A stretch of DNA of 64,000 bases from Mikania micrantha (GCA_009363875.1 CM018695.1:19502755-19566754); one strand, 5' to 3'. Shown: positions 1-12,068, counted from the first letter of the stretch. The notes: generated from the sequence alone by a model not told the origin. Made by a program: numbers and translations.

Positions 1-715
1 GTTGAGCTCCTGGCACAACATCAATTTGGAATTCGATTTCCCGATCAGGTGGAAGTCCTGGCAAATCCTCAGGAAATACATCAGGAAAGTTACACACCAC
101 GGGTACGTCTTCCAATTCTTTTACTTTAATTTCTTTATCAATAACATAAGCCAGATAAGCCCCACACCCTCGCCTCATAAATTCACTCGCCTTAATCATT
201 GAAATGACTTTAGGCGCATTAAACATTTTATCCCCATAAACCGTTACTGAACTCCCATTGAGAGCTGTTAAGAAAATCATATTTCGTCGACAAACGATGT
301 TAGCCTCATATTTGGCCAACCAATCCATTCCCAAAACTACATCGAAACCTCCTAACGTAATCAGAAACAACTTAACAGGAAATCTATGACCTTCTATATC
401 AATGTAACAATCATCCTCAATGGCCTCCGTTACTCTAGTAGATTTACCAAGAGCAGTTTCAATATTGAAGGCGTATTCTATCTTTTTAACATTAGCACGC
501 AGTTTATCACAAAAAGAAATAGCCACAAAACTCATACTTGCACCAGAATCAAATAGCACTAAAGCAGGGATATCATTAATCAAGAATGTACCTGTCACCA
601 CATCCGGATCTTTATCTGCTTGATCTTTAGTCATAGTAAAGGCACGAGCTTTTGCCTTTTGCTTCTCACCTCCCTTGCTACTTTCAGGTTTACTGACTTC
701 AGTAGGTATTGTCTT
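1..715 (-). pseudogene. Ty3/gypsy protease region and start of RT linker (element A)
   Basis: Read on the minus strand, this is an uninterrupted frame that runs off the left edge. It contains an aspartic protease active site (LFDSGAS, near plus position 550), the downstream flap region with GMDWLA (near 320), and the linker FPEDLPGLPP before reverse transcriptase. That order is the Ty3/gypsy one, and the wording is closest to chromovirus (Tekay-like) polyproteins. It lies one frame away from the gag frame (631-1845). The zinc-knuckle tail of gag reads correctly to about 715-725 and then continues sensibly only in the protease frame, so a small indel there broke the gag-pro fusion. Confidence 0.85.
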
Positions 716-1845
716 TGGTTTAAACAATTCTTGCTCATGTGACCGATCCCACCACAATTGTAACACTTTAGTATGGTTGGACAATTATACGAGAGGTGTC
801 CAGTTTTTCCACAACGGTAGCACAAAGTAGTCCCCAGGCGACATTCTCCCCCATGCTTCCTTCCACACTTGGTGCACGTTTCAAATTCTTCTACTTTAAG
901 CTTTTTCATGGGGAGTCCCGGTTTACCATTTCTATTTCTTTTGAATCCCGGTGACCACTTTTGCTTCGGTTCTTCCTTTGTTGGTTCAGCTTCCACAACA
1001 TCATCCCAGACAATGCCGCTGATTTCTACTGCTGATTCAAAAGTCCTAGGAGCATGCGCCTTCACATGTGTTCGGACTTTAGGTGGTAACCCTTCCACAT
1101 ATAGCTTCAATCTGTGTTCCTCCGTGTTTACCAAATGAGGAACCAGTCTTGACATTTCATTAAATTTTGACGTATATTGCCGATGGTTCATACGTCCAGC
1201 TTTCAAAGTCAGAAATTCCCGTTCGATTTTATCAATTTCATTCTTTGGACAGAAGTGTTTTATAACTAATTCCTTCAAGTCCTTCCATTTAAAGCCCTCC
1301 ACATCAGTAGTGGTCTTTGACTGCTTAACAGTGTTCCACCAATGTAGAGCTTCTTCAGTAAATGAATGAGCTGCAAATTTCACAGCTTGGTCTTCCCGGC
1401 ATTCACTGATAGCGATGACCGCCTCCATAGCCGAAATCCAGTGACAGGTGGCCACGGCATCCTTCTTACCATCAAATGAGGGTGGATTGCATCCTTTGAA
1501 GGCCTTGTAATCACAACCCTTCTGTTTCTCTGACGTAGAATCACCGTTCTTAGTTCCGGTGATCACAACTTCCTCTTTTTTGGTGCTCTCCTTAGTTTCT
1601 TCAGACTTGTCTTTCAAAGTATCCTTCAGTATTTTTGTAACCAAAGCTGGTAGCTTATCATCCAAAACTTTACAGACCTCATCAGAAATAGCCTTCACTA
1701 CGATAGGCTCTAAAGTAAACTCATTTTCATCTTCCGGTTGCTCGTTGTGCTCGTAGTCGTCTTCATTGACGGGTTCTTCATTCTCGATATGTGGTTCTTC
1801 AGGTTCCTGTGGTTGCTTCCGTGGTCTACCCCTTTGTCCAGCCAT
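631..1845 (-). pseudogene. gag: Ty3/gypsy Gag (element A), frameshifted at its C-terminus
   Basis: A 404-codon frame starting at ATG (1845). The first 100 residues are acidic and low complexity. A retrotransposon Gag core follows (WWNTVKQ, and FLTLKAGRMNHRQYTSKF about 100 residues later). Two CCHC zinc knuckles end it: C-X2-C-X4-H-X4-C at about residues 342-355 and 361-374, preceded by a partial third CxxC/H cluster. Gag forms the virus-like particle and the knuckles bind genomic RNA. The last 30 residues after the second knuckle are out of frame with the protease, which indicates a frameshift near 720. The gene lies directly downstream (minus sense) of a tRNA-Met primer site, as expected. 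Confidence 0.9.
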
Positions 1846-2159
1846 TTAACTACCTACAGGATGCAACAATTGAAGAGTCAGTACAGGATCAGTTTAGCAC
1901 GAAATAAGCTTTGTAAATCGTTAATGACGTTGATCAGGTGTTATTAACCATTTACCTAACTCATAGGCTCTAAACGTTTCCCATCCCGTCACCCCAACGT
2001 GCAGGACTCTAACTACCTTTCTAACCTTACATCTATGTCTTAACTCATACATAACATTCAGCTCATGGCATCAAACTACCCTTGACTGGCATTCTTATCA
2101 TTCTGTCCCATTTTCAGTTTAAGTCCAGTCGTTAGGGATGACCGGATCTCTCAAACTAT

Positions 2160-2172
2160 GGCTCTGATACCA
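2160..2172 (-). promoter_or_regulatory. Primer binding site (initiator tRNA-Met), element A
   Basis: On the minus strand this reads TGGTATCAGAGCC, the usual complement of the 3' end of plant initiator tRNA-Met. It sits 3 nt inside the LTR end at 2176 and about 315 nt upstream of gag. It fixes the orientation of the element and identifies 2176-4460 as its 5' LTR. Confidence 0.9.
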
Positions 2173-2411
2173 ACTTGAGAGGCCCTGAGCCCCTCAGTTG
2201 GCAAACATCAAACCCATACTCTTTAAAACATATTTACATTACCATAGCAGCGGAATTTTAAGGCAATTACATATAATATTATACAAACCTAAACAAACAT
2301 TAATACATAGTTCATATTTTTATTAGGTTTATAACATAGCCATTTTATGCCAGGGGTAGTCTTCAACGTATGCCATGAGCCCTCCTGGTCTCCCTTCTCA
2401 CACTATTCAAC

Positions 2412-3276
2412 CTGATATGCATGTAAAACAAGTCAGCTTTATGCTGGTGAGTTCTAAATTCATTTCTTATAAAATCCTTTCACATAACAAACCTGTTCTC
2501 ATATCATAATTTCATAACATACATAGCATTGTAACATAATTACATAACATACATATCATTATAACATCATTCATACAGTGAAGGAACTTCACCGTCAACT
2601 GCTGACCCTGAAGTCAAACAGGTTTGTGCAGCACAAGGCTCTTAAACTATCAACTCGTAGCTGATAACTCATACATGTATAAGATTTCTTTAACACTATC
2701 AACGCGCAGCTGAAAACTCAAGCATGCCTAAGATTTCTTTAACTGAACTGGCGACACACAATCGGCAGGCCTATGTTTCCACAGGACTCTTTAACCATCA
2801 ACCGAAATTGACGGCTCATACCGGTACAAGACTTCTTTACATATATCATTCATACATAATATGGTTTAAATCATTTAAACCATCATCATCATAAACGGCT
2901 CCTTTCACCGTGGAGTTCAAGTTTTGCACAACCGCAGCCAGCAAAACCTCATTTCCTACTCAACCTCGGTTGAGTACTTTAAAATCAGTTCTTTCTCAAC
3001 CGCAGTTGAGACTTTAAACATTCTTTATATCTCAACTGAGATTCTTAAAATCATTTACTTTAAATCATTCTTTACCTATAAACATTCTTTTATCTGACCG
3101 TAGTCAGGTAAAGCAGTCATTTACATAAAATAACTTTATCACATGCATATCAGCCCAAAATGATACAACATTTAAAACAGGGCTATAAGAACTCACAATC
3201 ATTTCAAAGATATTTATCATGCATGCATATCAGCCCTAAGACGTTAAAATAGTAAAAGAGGGCTCATAGAACTCAC
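2412..3276 (-). other. Predicted LTR leader intron, LTR A
   Basis: Sense-strand donor ACAG|GTGAGTTC at 3276 and acceptor CATATCAG|GTTG at 2412. Just inside the donor is a stem AGCCCT/AGGGCT (3232-3237 with 3259-3264). A tandem second copy of this stem lies at 3152-3184 beside a second, weaker donor-like GTGAGTTC. Before the acceptor is the hairpin CAGC/GCTG (2434-2446), followed by CTGAC as a branch-point candidate. Compared with LTRs B, E-H and I, the stem has an A-T to G-C swap. No transcript data are available. Confidence 0.55.
2600..3110 (-). repeat. Degenerate tandem repeats in LTR A intron
   Basis: Three to four imperfect units of about 60 bp recur between 2640 and 2870 (ACTATCAAC-type start, GCTGAWAACTCA middle, AAGAYTTCTTTA end). 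A shorter series of self-complementary CTCAACYGCAGTTGAG-like units lies at 2920-3060. Other LTRs of the window also carry a tandem repeat in this part of the predicted intron, each with an unrelated unit. Confidence 0.6.
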
Positions 3277-4460
3277 CTGTTGTCTTGCTGTAGCAAGATT
3301 TCTCGTAAACTGGTACTAACAGTATAATTCTGCATCAGTTTACACTTAATAAGTCATTTACGTTTTAACCTACTGATTAGATCTTTCTGAACGTTCAATG
3401 TCAAAGACATTGCCTTGAAAGTCATCAAATAGTTAATGTTGTTGATTATAATGCTAAAACAGTTCCTAAATAGATTAATGGCTTAGAAATGATCAATCCT
3501 TATCATTGATTACCCAGATATCATGAAATATCACAATGTAGTCTTAGAATAGGTTTAATAACCATGTTTAACATACTAATCTGACAGTTATCACAAACAT
3601 CAGATAATCGTTCCAACGAGTATGTTAATGATTGTGATTAGTTTGAAACACTTAGATTTAACCTTTGTATTTCAAAGATTAACCAAACTAATCACCTAGA
3701 TTGTCATAATCAAATGGGTTAAACCATTATAATCATAGTTGTGATTTCATGCAAACCGGGCATCACAACGGATCAAAACAAGGATTTAACCGTTAGAACT
3801 TCGTGTTCTTCATTTCTAATCAATCCTAGCCATCATCTAGGCAATAATCAACAATCCTAACTATCTTATTACGTTCAAAAATCAAGATCTAATCAATCAA
3901 AATCAAACTAGAAGGTTAAAACGAACCATGACCTGATCTGACGAATTTCTGCGGTTAAAACAGCGATCAGGACTTGTATATATGATTCCTGGGATGATCT
4001 GGATGTTCAGAGAGCTTTGATTTGAAGATTAGAGGTGTAAGAAGGGTGAATTTGTGTCTAAAGGTCGAGCAGGGTCGAAAAATTGCGTTCTGGAGCGTTC
4101 TGATCGCTTAAAACAAAGTTTGGCCGACATATGCTCCGGGGCGCATCGCCCCAACTGGGCGCATGTCGCCAGGCGTACCGCCCCACGTCACCCAGCGTCA
4201 TCATTTGAGTTTTAAACTTGTTTTCGCGATTCCGGGAGCATACGAACTCCGTTTTGCGCACGGTTTTCGCCCACGTTCATCATTTTTCACATACTATAAA
4301 TCCCCAATAACAAAAGTTGTTAAATCCTCGTGGATTTCAAGCACGACCAAATGTGCTCACGTCATAATTGCTGAATTTTTCGTACGCAATCGTCACAGTT
4401 TCAACAGTAACCGAAATCTCGTACATTTATTATTAAGTTGCTAAAATTTCGGTTGTTACA

Positions 4461-6077
4461 GCATCATTCCTGAAATAATGAACTCATCACCTAAGGTGTA
4501 TCCATCCAGTATACTTCAGAAGTTTGTGAATCCCACTGTTACAAACTTAGAAGTATCTAAGGAAAACTCCTTAGATGAAGACCAAATAAATGAATTTTCA
4601 AAACAAAAAGAGACTGTTCCATTAATGAACACTACTCCCATTTTTGAAGATACAAAAACATATGAAATCTCTAATGAGTTCAAGGATTTCCTATGTAAAG
4701 GAAAGTATCCTATGATTAATATTAAGTTTCCTCCATCTCACCCTCATCACCCTTATCCTACAATGCAAGCAGATAACCCTTCATCCCTAACTATTATGCA
4801 TTGTCACCTACTTGCACTAAGTGCGTCAAGTATAATCACTCAACTGAAGAGTGTTGGACTAAAACTCCACTTGGAAAACTTAGAAATAAATTAAAGGCAG
4901 AAAAGGCCTCATCCTCTAAAGGGATACCTTCTAGCAAGGTGAAAAGGGCCAAGAAACCAAACAAACCAAAGTTCATCAGTCCAATAAGACCAACTCAACA
5001 CCCATCTTTCCATACACGACCACCATTAGCTCCTATCCCCAGACCTTCAACTGTTGGACCATTTCCTCTCTATTCACCAACAGTTAACCCTGCCCATTAT
5101 TTATCTGTTGCTGTGAACTCACCCTTTGTGAACTCACAAATTGATACGCTGAGTCAAAATCAGAAGCAATTGATTCAAATGATGCAATAACTGATGAACA
5201 ATGTGTAAAAATAAAATAAAATCTCAAAAATTTTCTTTCTATGTCTAAATAAATGAAGACCTTAATTGAACCTATTGCATATAATTCTATATGCAGAGAG
5301 CTTCTTCAAACTTGAATAATTTATGATATGTGGACAGTGGAGGCTCTAGGCATATGACTGGATGCAGATCTATTCTCAATAATTTCATTTCAAAGAATAG
5401 AGGATCTGTATCCTTTGGAAATGATGCAAAGGGTTGGATAATTGGGTATGGCTCTGTCTCTAGTAGAAATTACACTTTAAGGATGTAATCCTAGTTGAAA
5501 ACCTCAAGTTTAATCTCTTGAGTGCTTCTCAACTAGCTGACGTAAATTATAGTTCATTTTTCACCAAAGATAGCTGCAAAATTCTTTCACCTAAAATAAA
5601 CTCTAAAATAAAAGTCTTAATAGACCAACGCACTCTCTTAACTACTAAAAGAAGTGGAAATGTCTATGTTGTTGACATGACAACGGATTATCAATCCACA
5701 ATTCCCACGTGTTTCATAGCTAAAGCTTCATCTTCTGAAACAACCCTTTGGCATAGAAGATTTAGCCATATAAATCATCAAACTATCCATAAGCTTTCAA
5801 CTCTTTCACTTGTAATATGATTACCTTCTAAAGAATTTCACTTTGAAGGTCAATGCAAATCTTGCATGAAAGGAAAGCAACACAAATCATCAGATAAGTC
5901 CATTGAGGAATCTAAAACAACAGCTTGTCTTCATATGCTTCACATGGATCTCTTTGGTCTAGTGAAGGTAGCTAGCTTGGCTAAAAAAAATACTGCCTAG
6001 TTGTTGTAGATGATTAATCAAGATTTTGTTGGACCTTCTTCTTATACAGCAAAGACGAGACTTAATATAAAATTAAG
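4461..6077 (+). pseudogene. pol: Ty1/copia gag-protease-integrase start (SIRE-like), broken
   Basis: Left piece of a copia element. 4478-4894 is a gag-like stretch of no clear motif. After a frame change, 4801-5190 holds a CCHC knuckle (CTKCVKYNHSTEEC) and a basic, proline-rich tail. A protease with a DSG-type site (about 5325-5360) follows in several frames. Then come the pre-integrase GAG region (5518-5820, LLSASQLAD ... LWHRRFSHIN) and the HHCC zinc finger, with CKSCMKGKQH near 5850, where a TGA interrupts the frame. The integrase core begins and stops at 6077, where solo LTR B is inserted. Frame changes and stops make it non-functional. Confidence 0.85.
6073..6077. repeat. Target-site duplication of solo LTR B (left)
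   Basis: TTAAG immediately before the LTR start. The same five bases follow the LTR end at 10383-10387. The copia integrase frame resumes across the pair. Confidence 0.9.
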
Positions 6078-6552
6078 TGTCACACCCCGAGCCGGCGGGT
6101 TGGATCGACTTCCCCGTCGGGCAGAAGGTTCCCGGGGCGCGATATCGTGAGTGATAATCGGAATGATCAGATTGTTTACATTGCACATGATATATATAAA
6201 TGATAAACTGCTAAATGAAAATAGAATTACAAAGTTTAATTTACATCAGTTCGTTCATAATTTAACAATGTAAATCTACTAACATCATAAGTCTTCAATC
6301 TTGTATCTGCACAAGATATACAAAATAATCTGTGAAATGATGTTTCAAAAATATGCAGGTCCAAAAAGCTAGGTCCTCTAACTGGTATCCTAGTCCAAAA
6401 GTAATAACTCCTTAGTTGACCTGTTCATCACCTGAGAAGTCATACAAAAATAAAGTCAACACATGGTTGGTGAGTTCATTAGGTTTTATAAAAATGAACT
6501 TGAATAACCTGAATGACAACCTTAACCTCACCATTAACCACCTATACCATCC

Positions 6553-6633
6553 AGTTCAGTATGCTTATATATAGGGCATATGTAGGGTCGAACTTACCGC
6601 CCGCCCAGCCACCGTACCACCACATATTAAACC
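6553..6633 (-). other. Structured module copy 7 (LTR B)
   Basis: Minus sense: outer stem GGTTTAATATGT with GCATACTGAACT (11 of 12 positions pair, counting G-U). Inside is GGTGGTACGG, then an inner hairpin GGGCGG/TCGACCC with one bulged A, then CATATGCCCTATATATA. About 231 bp of flank plus module is duplicated to give copy 8. Confidence 0.65.
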
Positions 6634-6785
6634 ACATGATATATTGTTCCTGGTGATAATTAAGCATTTCATCCCACATCTTTGATTCCATAACTTTTGA
6701 TCCATAGAATTTGATTACCCTGAAGATGTTTACCTTGATCCCTTGAAATGACAACCTTAACCTCATCAACAACCACCTATGCTAT

Positions 6786-6858
6786 CAAATCAAGTATGCT
6801 TATATATAGGCATATGTAGGAACATGCACCAGCCACCGTCCCACCACATACCGGACTG
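6786..6858 (-). other. Structured module copy 8 (LTR B)
   Basis: Minus sense: outer stem around CCGGTATGT with GCATACTTG, then GGTGGGACGGTGG and CATATGCCTATATATA. The inner hairpin is shortened. A tandem relative of copy 7, with its outer stem altered on both sides. Confidence 0.6.
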
Positions 6859-7106
6859 CTTAGCATATTATTGTTAATGATAATTAAGTGTTTCACTCCA
6901 TTCACCTTCAATTTAGATTTTTATTTCCGCAAATAGATTCGCCTTTGTGTATTCATGATTACCCCAAAGCATTTGTAGAAATATAATATTAAATAAGTAA
7001 TTAAATTAATAACTAAACATTTAAATACAACTAAGACATGATGATTGGGCCTTATTTGACTCAATCAATTAGACTTAGTTGTTGGTGGTTGTCCAAGTTG
7101 TACCCT

Positions 7107-7345
7107 CTCACACGTGGCCCATATCAGGAATGACCCACAAGGAGTCTACCTGTATGTGTCGGGACTTTAATGATGCCCATATCAGCTTGACCCATTGGTC
7201 TACTGTACATGCCGGGACTTTAAGGATATCCTTTGATTCTTGATCTTCTTTGATTCTTCTGATTTTGATTTGTTTAAGAGTTTCCATTATTGCCCATATA
7301 GCTTGACTACAAGAGTCTACTATTTATGCCGGGACTTTCCGTGTG
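7107..7345 (-). repeat. Tandem repeat with CCGGGACTTT unit (LTR B intron)
   Basis: Three imperfect units, each containing CCCATATCAGCTTGAC-like sequence, AGTCTAC and TGCCGGGACTTT. The first two are about 59 bp apart. It continues into a TTGATTCT/CCATGATTC-rich low-complexity stretch to about 7610. Confidence 0.7.
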
Positions 7346-8769
7346 TTACACGTGGTCTTGATTTCTATACAACTGACATCCACCTTAACTTAAGCATTAA
7401 TGATTTCATTATTTCCATGATTCACACACGGTTATGATTCCCATGATTCACTTGATTCTCTTGATTCTGATCTTTTGATTTCCATGATTTCACAATGATT
7501 ATAGATTCTTGGTTAGGATCCTTAGATTTACTGATCCACACACTGGATTATATTCCATTGCATTTGATCTTTAACTTTAGTTCTTTTGATTCTACTTTGA
7601 ATTTAGAGTCTTGAAATTGAGTTTGATGGACTAAGGGTTTGTTTAAAGTTTTAGAATTTAGGTATTACTCATAAGAGTAATTTAATTAACTTGTTAGTAA
7701 ATTCTGCATATCAAATTACCTAGACAGGAGTCTAGGAGTATAAACAAGCATGTATCTATAAAACATATAATAAGTAAAATTGTTTAAGTAAACAATTTAA
7801 ATAAACAGTTTACGCATGCTTCTCAGCCCCACGTTTGAAAACAAAAATGTTTAGAAAAGGGGCAATGAACTCACCAGTGTTGCTGTGCAAATGATTTACC
7901 ACAAAATGCGCGCTCGTTGTTTGTAGACTAAGTATCTTCAGTTCCTGAGTTGTTTTAAAAGAATTCGAATACGATAAGTATACGTATTAGTCTTCGTATA
8001 TAAGGTTTAGTCTCGGTGTGCAACTAAGTGTCCTATGTTGCTAATGTGATTCTAAGATTTAATCTAACTAGTCTAACTTAGATACTCCTTTGTAACATGT
8101 ATCCCAACAGTTAATCATAACAAGTTCTTTAGTTAACATGTTTCTAATTTAATTCATTTTAAGTCAAATATTAAGTCAAAATCATTTGTTTTAAATTTAA
8201 TAAAGTTCACAAAACATTTTCTTTTATTAATATATCATTAACTTGAATTAAATTAACATTTAACATATGATGGACTTAGGTTAGGCCCATTGGCCCACCT
8301 CGGCCCATTGTTAGCCTTTGATTACCAAAAGATTACAACTCAAATCCTTGAATAATACAACATAGATAATTAACTCATCAAGTTTAGTTATCCGTATTAA
8401 ACTCTTCCTAAAGTTTAAGTGTTTATAATTAGATTAACACTACATCCTTTAGACTTTTGTTTTGATCCACATGAGTTCATAACGATTTCCCAACTAAAGC
8501 ACCAAAGGTTTTTACCTATTCAAATAAAGGTTACCCCTAATGTTGAGTTGTTAGTGTGTTTAAAGAAAACACTTGTTATTGAAAACCTAACCCAATCACC
8601 TTAATTACCCTTTTTCATTAAAATGGGCCTTAGTAGATTTCCCATGCACAGACATCTACCATGCATGCATGTTTATTCCTTTATCATTGGTTTTTACGTA
8701 CTCATATATTCATCCCTTTGATTTGTAAACTAAGTTAGACAGTCCTAGATCCGACAATACCATGATTCG

Positions 8770-9370
8770 ATAACTCTTGGGTTCGGTAAGCATGAAGGCA
8801 GCGAGCCTCTTGGCTTTGACCAAGGGTTCGGCAGTGACAATGGTCCGACGAACCTCTGAGGTTCGGCAATGACAATGGCTAGACGAACCTTTAGGGTTTG
8901 GCCAAGAGGAGGTTCATGGCCAACTGGTTCATCCAAAGGTTCGGCTAGAGTTCCAGGTTCGGCTGATCTGATGTTCATATCTCACAGGTTTGTTGGTCGA
9001 GGGTTCGGCTAAGTGTTGAGAGGTTCGTCCATGTTAGGTTCGGCCAGATGTACTTAGGTTCGGCCAAAGGGAAGACAGGTTCGTCCCTGCATTGGTTCGT
9101 GGAGCTATGAGGTTCGGCCAAGGTACGGTTTGGCTACAACCTAAGGTTCGCCTCAACTAGGTTCGTGAGGTCCTAAGGTTCGTGACCCTTATATTTGGCC
9201 ATCAAGGGTTCGGCGATAGGGCAGAGAGGTTCGTGGCACTAGTTTCTTGACATGCAAGGTTCGCTGCATCATGTGGGTTCGGCAGGAGTTCCAAGGTTCG
9301 GGACATCTCTCATGTGGCAGCTGCTAGGGTTCGGCCGATCTGCACAGCGTTCGGACAAATCGGCCCCTAC
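8770..9370 (-). repeat. GGTTCG-rich block in LTR B (sense CCGAACC)
   Basis: About 600 bp in which GGTTCG or GGTTCGGC recurs every 10-25 bp with unrelated spacers. The same kind of block, in the same sense relative to the LTR, occurs in LTRs E, F and G. In all four it lies between the possible first donor (GAG|GTAA) and the main donor. Confidence 0.85.
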
Positions 9371-10387
9371 CACGAATCAATGTTCACCATCTTCTTCATT
9401 GAATTCCACACGTTGCAGGTCTATCTACAAAGCTTCTTAGTTGTTTAAAATGATTTATCTTGAAGTTTCTAAGTGCTTAGAACCGATTAAAACAAAAACA
9501 ATTTGAAGAGGTCATTGTACACACTAAAACCGAATATAAACTAGAATTTTACCTCGAAAATAACGGATAAAAGCTTGAATCCTTTGTACTTCCGTGATCT
9601 ATGTGATGAGATGGTCGTTTTGACACCAAGAACTCCCGATTTCGTGAAGAATTGGATGAGAAATCTTAGAGAGAATGTGGTTGGTGTGGTCTTTATGACC
9701 ATATTAAATGCCTTAGAAAATACACGATAGGTTCGGTCTCATTCGGTTTCGCGTAACACGTCGGATTTTCATTGTTTTTGAAATACAACGACTCGAATAA
9801 TTAAAATAAGATTTATTAAATTATTTTAGGTGGTTATTCCTAGTAAATTAACTAAATATCTTCCATTTATTCTAAATTTTCAGAAATATTAATTTTACTG
9901 TTTAAAATCGAATCGTACAGTCGTCGCGCCTATTCGTTTGAATCGTCACCCGTACGAACACGACGATAACTATACTTTTCAATATTGTTTTCTAGTTATC
10001 GGATATCATTCAGAACGTTAAAATTTCAGAGTTATTCGTACAGATCGTCACCTATACGAATAATCCGTCGATTTAGCATTCCCGTAACGACATTCGTGTT
10101 GTTTTATTCTGTAAAGCCTCACATAAGTTTATACATAATAAAATCCTAACAAATAATCACATGATGGTTCTGTGTTGCCAGATAATTTTCTGACTGATGA
10201 ACCATGTTTTCTGAGTTCTGTTTCTCTGAAATGATTCTGAATTCACTGTTTGATAACACGAAATGATAACAATACATGATATGAACATGACATACAATGA
10301 AATGCATATAATTTGTACCTGATTACTGTTCATGGCACTGTTGAGATCACTGTTTCGGTACGGTTCCGGCACTGATGTTACATTAAG

Positions 10388-10683
10388 GCCCCTATCACTC
10401 AGATTGAAAGACAATTTGATCTTCGGGTCAAAATAACAAGGAGTGACAATGGGGCTGAATTCAAGAGTCACACTCTTGATGAATTTTGTACCTCTAAGGG
10501 ATTTCTGAGACAATATAATGTTCTTAGAACTCCTGCCCAAAATAGAGTAGTTGAAAGGAAGAATAGGACACTTATTGAAGCTACAAGAACAATGCTTGCA
10601 GATTCAGGACTACCTTTATTTGTCTAGGCTGAAGCAGTAAACACTGCCTGTTATGTCTTGAATAGAGCCCACATTGTGAAAAG
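10388..10683 (+). pseudogene. pol: Ty1/copia integrase core, continuation
   Basis: Continues the integrase interrupted at 6077. It carries the second catalytic Asp region (SDNGAEF-like, near 10447), the AQNRVVERKNRTL motif with the catalytic Glu (near 10535-10570), and ends at the NRAHIVKR stretch. A TAG (near 10626) replaces a Trp-like position, and a frame change occurs before 10460. It breaks off at 10683, where element I begins. Confidence 0.88.
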
Positions 10684-11642
10684 GTGAGTGATAATTAAGT
10701 TTTGTTTACATAAAATCCTATCAGATGTGTTATAATAATTATTTTTCGTATTTGTTTTAATATCTCTAGTTGTTATAATATGGTAATGGTGATTGATTAT
10801 TTAGTTTTGTTTACAAAAGACTCTTTGAATTATGATCATTAATTGTCTTGTATGTTCTTAAAGGTTAGAAGATGTGAACGATATGGAAATTAGACAGAAT
10901 GTTTCAGCATGGCACTTGAAACAACATATTCATGCTTACTAAAACATTTCAATTGATTTGATAGAAGTCAATTGGAGGTTTAAATTCAATGTGTAACTAA
11001 AAGTAACCAAATTAGGAATTTTCCTTGTTCACAGAATTGTTAAGCGTGATATTCTTGTTGACCCAATGTAGGAAAGTGTTGACATATGCGTGAAACGCAT
11101 GATGTTTATTTGGAACAATAATAAGCGATAAATTGGTTTGAATCACTTGTGGTATTAGTATCCTACAATTTTGAGTACAATGACCCAAATAGTGCAGTTG
11201 TTGCCCCATCAGCATCGTATGATAAGCAAATGATAGAACGCGAGATATGAGTTGTATGAGTTTTGATGACGTATCATCTTGTTTGACTAGAAAGATTTTG
11301 TTTGACAAGAAAGAGTTTGAATATGAACAATACTGGATTATACATAAGTTGTGTGGTATTATCGTACTTCTGATGTGATACTATTTTTTTCCTTAAACGC
11401 AATATCCTAGTCAGTCATGGTTTGTAATATAAATCATGGATATAATATGTGACATTATAACTTTTTAGACGTAGTGAAAAATCACTAATCATAGTAACAG
11501 TATCATGAACCTTGAATTTGAATTTGTGTAAAAGTACACCTCAATTTTCAGTATGTATATATATAAGTAATATTTGATTTGACTATGAGCTTTACTGAAA
11601 TAAAAGCCTACTTGGTCATGCTTTTGGTTCTACTCTCAATGT

Positions 11643-11697
11643 ACTGTTGGTGCTAATATATAGGGTATACCGCAGCCAACACACCACACCAATAATA
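11643..11697 (-). other. Structured module copy 10, degenerate (element I leader)
   Basis: Minus sense: TTATTGGTG ... GGTATACCCTATATATTAGCACCAACAG. The closing TTGGTG/CACCAA stem and the CCCTATATAT tail remain, but the GGTGGGACGG part is changed. Confidence 0.4.
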
Positions 11698-12001
11698 CTT
11701 TGAAAGCATACCAATAACCTACCAATACTAACATAAACTTTAAATACACATACGTTTGAATAGGAGTTGAATAATTGAGTTAATGTAGATTTAGAAGTAT
11801 TCTCTTTGAATTCTAAATCAACTTTTTTCCAAATTTAAGTTTCCATTCAATGTTTGCTATAGTTGTGTTCATTATTTTTGGTTGCAGGATTCACGTGTAC
11901 TGCAAATTCTCGTTCCCTGTGCACCCGCAACGATAATTTGCCTTACATTGTTACCCTACTTTTTGAACATGATACACAAATTTAGGTGTTTTGAATATTG
12001 T

Positions 12002-12068
12002 GGTTCATAAGACATTTGATGTAACCAACTTCAATCAAATAGATTGAAGAATTCCGTCTTATAAAACC
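12002..12068. other. Stem-loop motif M2, copy 1
   Basis: Outer stem ATAAGAC/GTCTTAT (12007-12013 with 12056-12062), extended by GGTT/AACC. Inner perfect 8-bp hairpin CTTCAATC/GATTGAAG (12029-12036 with 12042-12049). Between them lies the conserved single-stranded ATTTGATGTAAC. Confidence 0.5.

Larger units (their letters stand above)
2176..4460 (-). repeat. 5' LTR of Ty3 element A (about 2.3 kb)
   Basis: Bounded on the inner side by the primer site (sense end ...GGCCTCTCA). The outer end is TGTAACAACC at 4460, next to copia sequence. A second possible outer end is TGTGACGATT at 4399, because related LTR D ends at the equivalent point. LTRs A and D align by eye over much of 3300-3850 versus 30870-31440. 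The LTR contains a predicted leader intron (2412-3276) with repeats. A TATA-like CATATATAC lies near 3980 on the minus strand. The partner 3' LTR is outside the window. Confidence 0.75.
6432..7874 (-). other. Predicted LTR leader intron, LTR B
   Basis: Donor ACTG|GTGAGTTC at 7874; acceptor CTTCTCAG|GTGATG at 6432. Donor-side stem GCCCC/GGGGC (7826-7830 with 7859-7863). Acceptor-side hairpin CAAC/GTTG (6457-6469) followed by TTGAC and a U-rich stretch. It holds two copies of the GGTGG...GCCCTATA module and a CCGGGACTTT tandem repeat. Confidence 0.6.
6078..10382 (-). mobile_element. Solo LTR B, Ty3/gypsy, 4.3 kb
   Basis: Starts TGTCACACCCC and ends GATGTTACA, flanked by the 5-bp duplication TTAAG. 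There is no internal region, so it arose by LTR-LTR recombination inside the copia integrase gene. The same family as solo LTR H (50680-54604): the first 90 bp and the last 40 bp are nearly alike. Transcription sense is minus (TGTAAC start at 10382). Contents in sense order: TATA-like CATAAAG near 9697, a possible first donor GAG|GTAAAA at 9552, the GGTTCG-rich block (8770-9370), a donor at 7874, intron repeats, two structured modules, and an acceptor at 6432. Confidence 0.93.

Noticed and set aside
4163..4444. 93-codon open frame as a host gene
   Set aside because: It is antisense within LTR A; the same region recurs in LTR D (31996 onward) as non-coding sequence.
8745..8978. Open frames inside GGTTCG-rich blocks (also 9252-9440, 36402-36644, 39642-40008, 40058-40261, 61264-62204)
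   Set aside because: Their translations only reflect the repeated word (poly SAEP/RTF-like patterns). Blocks lie in LTRs and frames do not carry between copies.
11012..11308. 98-codon minus-strand open frame as a gene
   Set aside because: No motif recognised, AT-rich leader context, and no support from the neighbouring frames.
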